Assembly (NCBI GenBank): GCA_016208205.1 | Contig: JACQYP010000169.1 | Coordinates: forward strand, 1-7,057 | DNA: 7,057 nt | Source: Candidatus Desantisiibacteriota bacterium | GTDB lineage: Bacteria; UBA9089; CG2-30-40-21 | Reading direction: 5' to 3' | Notes under the pieces: model-generated | Databases searched by the model: none | The model's input: only the letters and a program-made list of their open reading frames with translations | What the model was told of the DNA's origin: nothing | Part shown: in pieces, positions 5,130-7,057 of the stretch | Layout of the letters: every line of letters begins with the position of its first letter | Numbering within the stretch: the first letter of the stretch is position 1 | Program-made: the position numbers and the translations under genes

Positions 5130-6662
5130 CTATTCCCATTCAATTGTCCCCGGTGGTTTGGATGTAATATCATACACCACCCTGTTTATCCTTGGAACCT
5201 CATTAACAATCCGATTAGCGATGATGCTTAAGAGATCATGGGATAATGGTGCCCAATCAGCGGTCATGGCATCCTGACTGATTACTGCCCGAAGGGCAAC
5301 AACATTCTCATATGTTCGTTTATCACCCATCACACCCACTGTTTTTATCGGCAAAAAAACCCCAAATCCCTGCCAAATATCCCGATAAAGCCCGGCTCGC
5401 TTTATTTCTTCAATAATAATGGCATCCGCATCCCTTAAGGTATCAAGCTTTTCCTTATCAATTGACCCAATGATCCGCACTGCCAGTCCCGGTCCAGGGA
5501 ATGGGTGTTGCCAGATAATCTCATCCGGCATACCCAACTCTTTGGCTATGATCCGTACCTCATCCTTAAATAATTCCCGAAATGGCTCAATCAGCTTGAG
5601 TTTCATTCTTTTAGGCAGCCCGCCTACATTATGATGGGTTTTAATTATAGCCGATGGACCCTTGGTAGATACACTTTCAATCACATCAGGATACAATGTA
5701 CCCTGTGCAAGAAAGGTAGCACCTTCAATCTTTTTTGCCTCTTCCTCAAATATCTTGATAAACTCTCTGCCGATTATTTTTCGTTTCTTTTCCGGCGAGG
5801 CAATACCATTTAGTTTATTCAAAAACCTATCCTCTGCATCAACGAAATCCATGTTAATATGATAGTCGTCACGAAATGTTTTAATAACCTGTTTCGCCTC
5901 ATTTTTACGAAGCAATCCATTGTCAACAAAGATACAGGTAAGCTGATCACCAATAGCCTCACGGATCAATACCGCTACGGTGGATGAATCAACACCACCA
6001 CTCAAGGCACAGATAACCTTTTCCTTACCAACCCTTGCCCGAATCTCCTCTATGGAATTTTTGATAAAGGATGCCATTGTCCATGAGCCGCTGCATTTGC
6101 AGACATTAAACAAGAAGTTTTTCAATATATCCATGCCATGCTCGGTATGTGCTACCTCTGGATGAAACTGGACACCATAGAGATTTCCATTTCCCTTGAT
6201 AGCAGTATATGGGGCATTTGTTGTTTTCCCAAGCATCTTAAATCCAGCGGGCAACCTCATCACCTGATCCCCATGACTCATCCAGACTGTTAAGCTTGCT
6301 GGAATTCCAGAGAAAAGCTCATCAGTCTCTGTAACGATCATCTCTGCCCGACCATACTCCCCTTTGCTTGCCTGTATAATCTCACCACCAAGTGTTTGCA
6401 CCATCCATTGCAACCCATAACATATTCCCAGTACCGGCAATCCATACTGAAATATTTCAGGATTACCGCAAGGTGCATACTCATCATAAACACTGGCAGG
6501 ACCGCCGGAAAGAATGATTCCTTTCACATTTTCAAGATTGGTTATCTTACTGTCAAAAGGCACTACCTCACAATAAACCTGCATCTCCCGTATCCTGCGG
6601 GCAATCAGCTGTGTGTATTGTGAACCAAAATCTAAGACAATAATCATTTCACTATGTTTCAA
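5130..6662 (-). CDS. guaA: GMP synthase (glutamine-hydrolysing) GuaA
   Basis: 510 residues, full length. Converts XMP, ATP and glutamine to GMP in the cytosol. The N-terminal class I glutamine amidotransferase domain (about 6-190) shows [10 protein letters not shown] (51-60), nucleophile C81 in GICYGLQ, and H167/E169 in FHPEV. The ATP-pyrophosphatase domain has the P-loop SGGVDSS (221-227), [10 protein letters not shown] (321-330) and HHNVGGLP (343-350). The C-terminal dimerisation domain ends with the family signature [12 protein letters not shown]. The start is TTG at 6662: GGAGGT (6676-6671) lies 8 nt upstream, while the first ATG (codon 6, 6647) is too far from it. A consensus promoter (6824-6852) gives a leader of about 155 nt containing a REP-like hairpin. 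tadA follows after 9 nt. Confidence 0.97.
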   Translation of the reverse strand: MKHSEMIIVLDFGSQYTQLIARRIREMQVYCEVVPFDSKITNLENVKGIILSGGPASVYDEYAPCGNPEIFQYGLPVLGICYGLQWMVQTLGGEIIQASKGEYGRAEMIVTETDELFSGIPASLTVWMSHGDQVMRLPAGFKMLGKTTNAPYTAIKGNGNLYGVQFHPEVAHTEHGMDILKNFLFNVCKCSGSWTMASFIKNSIEEIRARVGKEKVICALSGGVDSSTVAVLIREAIGDQLTCIFVDNGLLRKNEAKQVIKTFRDDYHINMDFVDAEDRFLNKLNGIASPEKKRKIIGREFIKIFEEEAKKIEGATFLAQGTLYPDVIESVSTKGPSAIIKTHHNVGGLPKRMKLKLIEPFRELFKDEVRIIAKELGMPDEIIWQHPFPGPGLAVRIIGSIDKEKLDTLRDADAIIIEEIKRAGLYRDIWQGFGVFLPIKTVGVMGDKRTYENVVALRAVISQDAMTADWAPLSHDLLSIIANRIVNEVPRINRVVYDITSKPPGTIEWE

Positions 6663-6676
6663 AATAAATTACCTCC
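6660..6676 (-). promoter_or_regulatory. Strong Shine-Dalgarno fixing a TTG start for guaA
   Basis: GGAGGT at 6676-6671 is 8 nt from TTG (6662-6660) and 23 nt from the first ATG, so spacing selects TTG. The extra residues MKHSE precede the usual [13 protein letters not shown]. Confidence 0.75.
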
Positions 6677-6717
6677 ATTGAAACCAAAACAGCATAGTGC
6701 CGTGCTAACCTTACGAT

Positions 6718-6796
6718 GTCGCATAGTATTGTCATCCCGAACTACTGTGAGGGTCGATGATTCCTCTCAGTAGTTTGGAATGACAGAATACGACAC
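6718..6796. repeat. REP-like imperfect inverted repeat in the guaA leader
   Basis: Left arm GTCATCCCGAACTACTGTGA (6731-6750) pairs with the right arm 6764-6786 (CTCTCAGTAGTTTGGAATGACA region) with few mismatches. Outer flanks TGTCG...GTATT and GAATAcGACA extend the pairing with small bulges. The loop is roughly GGGTCGATGATTC. The GTCATxCCGAACTACT motif is typical of dispersed palindromic intergenic elements. It lies between the guaA promoter and start codon, so it would be transcribed as a long stem in the guaA leader. Confidence 0.7.
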
Positions 6797-6823
6797 TGAA
6801 GAGTTGACGCGACAATAGTGTTA

Positions 6824-6852
6824 ATAATAACATAATTTTAGCCCCTTGTCAA
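6824..6852 (-). promoter_or_regulatory. guaA: Sigma70-type promoter of guaA-tadA(-tRNA-Ser)
   Basis: On the minus strand: TTGACA (6852-6847), a 17-nt spacer, TATTAT (6829-6824). Predicted start is about 6817, giving a leader of about 155 nt. The -35 is embedded in a 13-bp palindrome, CCCTTGTCAAGGG (6843-6855), a possible operator for a regulator that would block the promoter. The promoter call is strong; the operator is inference. Confidence 0.8.
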
Positions 6853-6855
6853 GGG

Positions 6856-7057
6856 TTTCAGACAATCTCTCTGAATATTCGATATAAGAAACTGATGAAT
6901 TTTTCCTCTATTGGTATCCAATCAAAGCGGGAACTTGATTCTCAGAAAAAAAAGTTACTTTTTTGAAAAAATTATTGGTAAGGTAAAATTTTCAAAATTT
7001 TTACCTTACCCACAAAACCATTCAAAAAACAGCCGTAAATGCCCTTTATGTCGTCAT
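6856..7057. other. Gene-free AT-rich region with several small palindromes
   Basis: No credible open reading frame or RNA gene is seen from the guaA promoter to the window end. The stretch holds ATTGG-TAT-CCAAT (6910-6922), AATCAA...TTGATT (6920-6940, 9-nt loop), AAAAAAG-TTA-CTTTTTT (6948-6964) and the larger hairpin at 6977-7010. These may be regulatory or 3'-end structures of a gene lying beyond the right edge. Confidence 0.5.
6977..7010 (-). terminator. Possible terminator: long AT-rich hairpin
   Basis: GGTAAGGTAAAATTTT (6977-6992), a 1-nt centre, then AAAATTTTTACCTTACC (6994-7010): a nearly perfect 16-bp inverted repeat with one extra T. On the minus strand the stem is followed by AATAATTTTTTC, a T-run offset by a few bases, which could end a leftward transcript entering from the right edge. 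The stem is AT-rich and the T-run is displaced, so a protein-binding palindrome is an alternative. Confidence 0.4.

Noticed and set aside
6663..6823. Purine or other riboswitch in the guaA leader
   Set aside because: No purine-aptamer core was recognised; the structure present is explained by the REP-like inverted repeat.
7006..7014. TTACCCACA, one mismatch from a DnaA box
   Set aside because: It is a single site without a cluster or neighbouring dnaA/dnaN/gidA genes, and it overlaps the hairpin arm. AT-richness alone does not make an origin.

Overview
The window is a compact, moderately AT-rich stretch of bacterial chromosome. It carries eight protein genes and two tRNA genes, nearly all housekeeping or stress related. 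The gene set does not fix the phylum. A lipobox lipoprotein, a RicT/PSP1 protein, a GalT with a probable second cysteine-based metal site, and many short palindromic repeats between genes together suggest a non-model, possibly uncultivated lineage. That placement is inference and weak.

Left part (1-2293, plus strand): the 3' portion of a PSP1/RicT-type iron-sulfur protein overlaps galT (galactose-1-phosphate uridylyltransferase). A short NtrB-like histidine kinase follows. The galT-kinase junction is a 65-bp near-perfect palindrome (1516-1580). It supplies the galT stop codon and, if the first in-frame start were used, the first codons of the kinase. The kinase more likely starts at a TTG just after the palindrome.

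Middle part (2328-4189, minus strand): a tight three-gene cluster reads crcB/fluC (fluoride channel), then a DUF190 PII-like protein, then a lipoprotein with seven beta-propeller repeats. crcB and DUF190 overlap by 10 nt, and DUF190 and the lipoprotein are 3 nt apart. The first two genes are a familiar pair in fluoride resistance; the lipoprotein is an unusual third member. The channel has Met where the family usually has its two pore Phe residues.

Right part (4351-7057): tRNA-Arg(ACG), with its own consensus promoter, faces tRNA-Ser(CGA). On the minus strand, guaA (GMP synthetase), tadA (tRNA A34 deaminase) and tRNA-Ser follow in that order and probably form one transcript, driven by a consensus promoter at 6824-6852. 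The guaA leader contains a REP-like hairpin, and guaA starts at TTG behind a strong Shine-Dalgarno. TadA's expected substrate, tRNA-Arg(ACG), lies about 240 bp from tadA.

I see no CRISPR array, transposase, phage gene, toxin-antitoxin pair or defence system. I do not think the window holds a new multi-gene system. The best leads are the palindromic repeat at the galT-kinase junction, the divergent FluC pore, and the lipoprotein attached to the fluoride operon.
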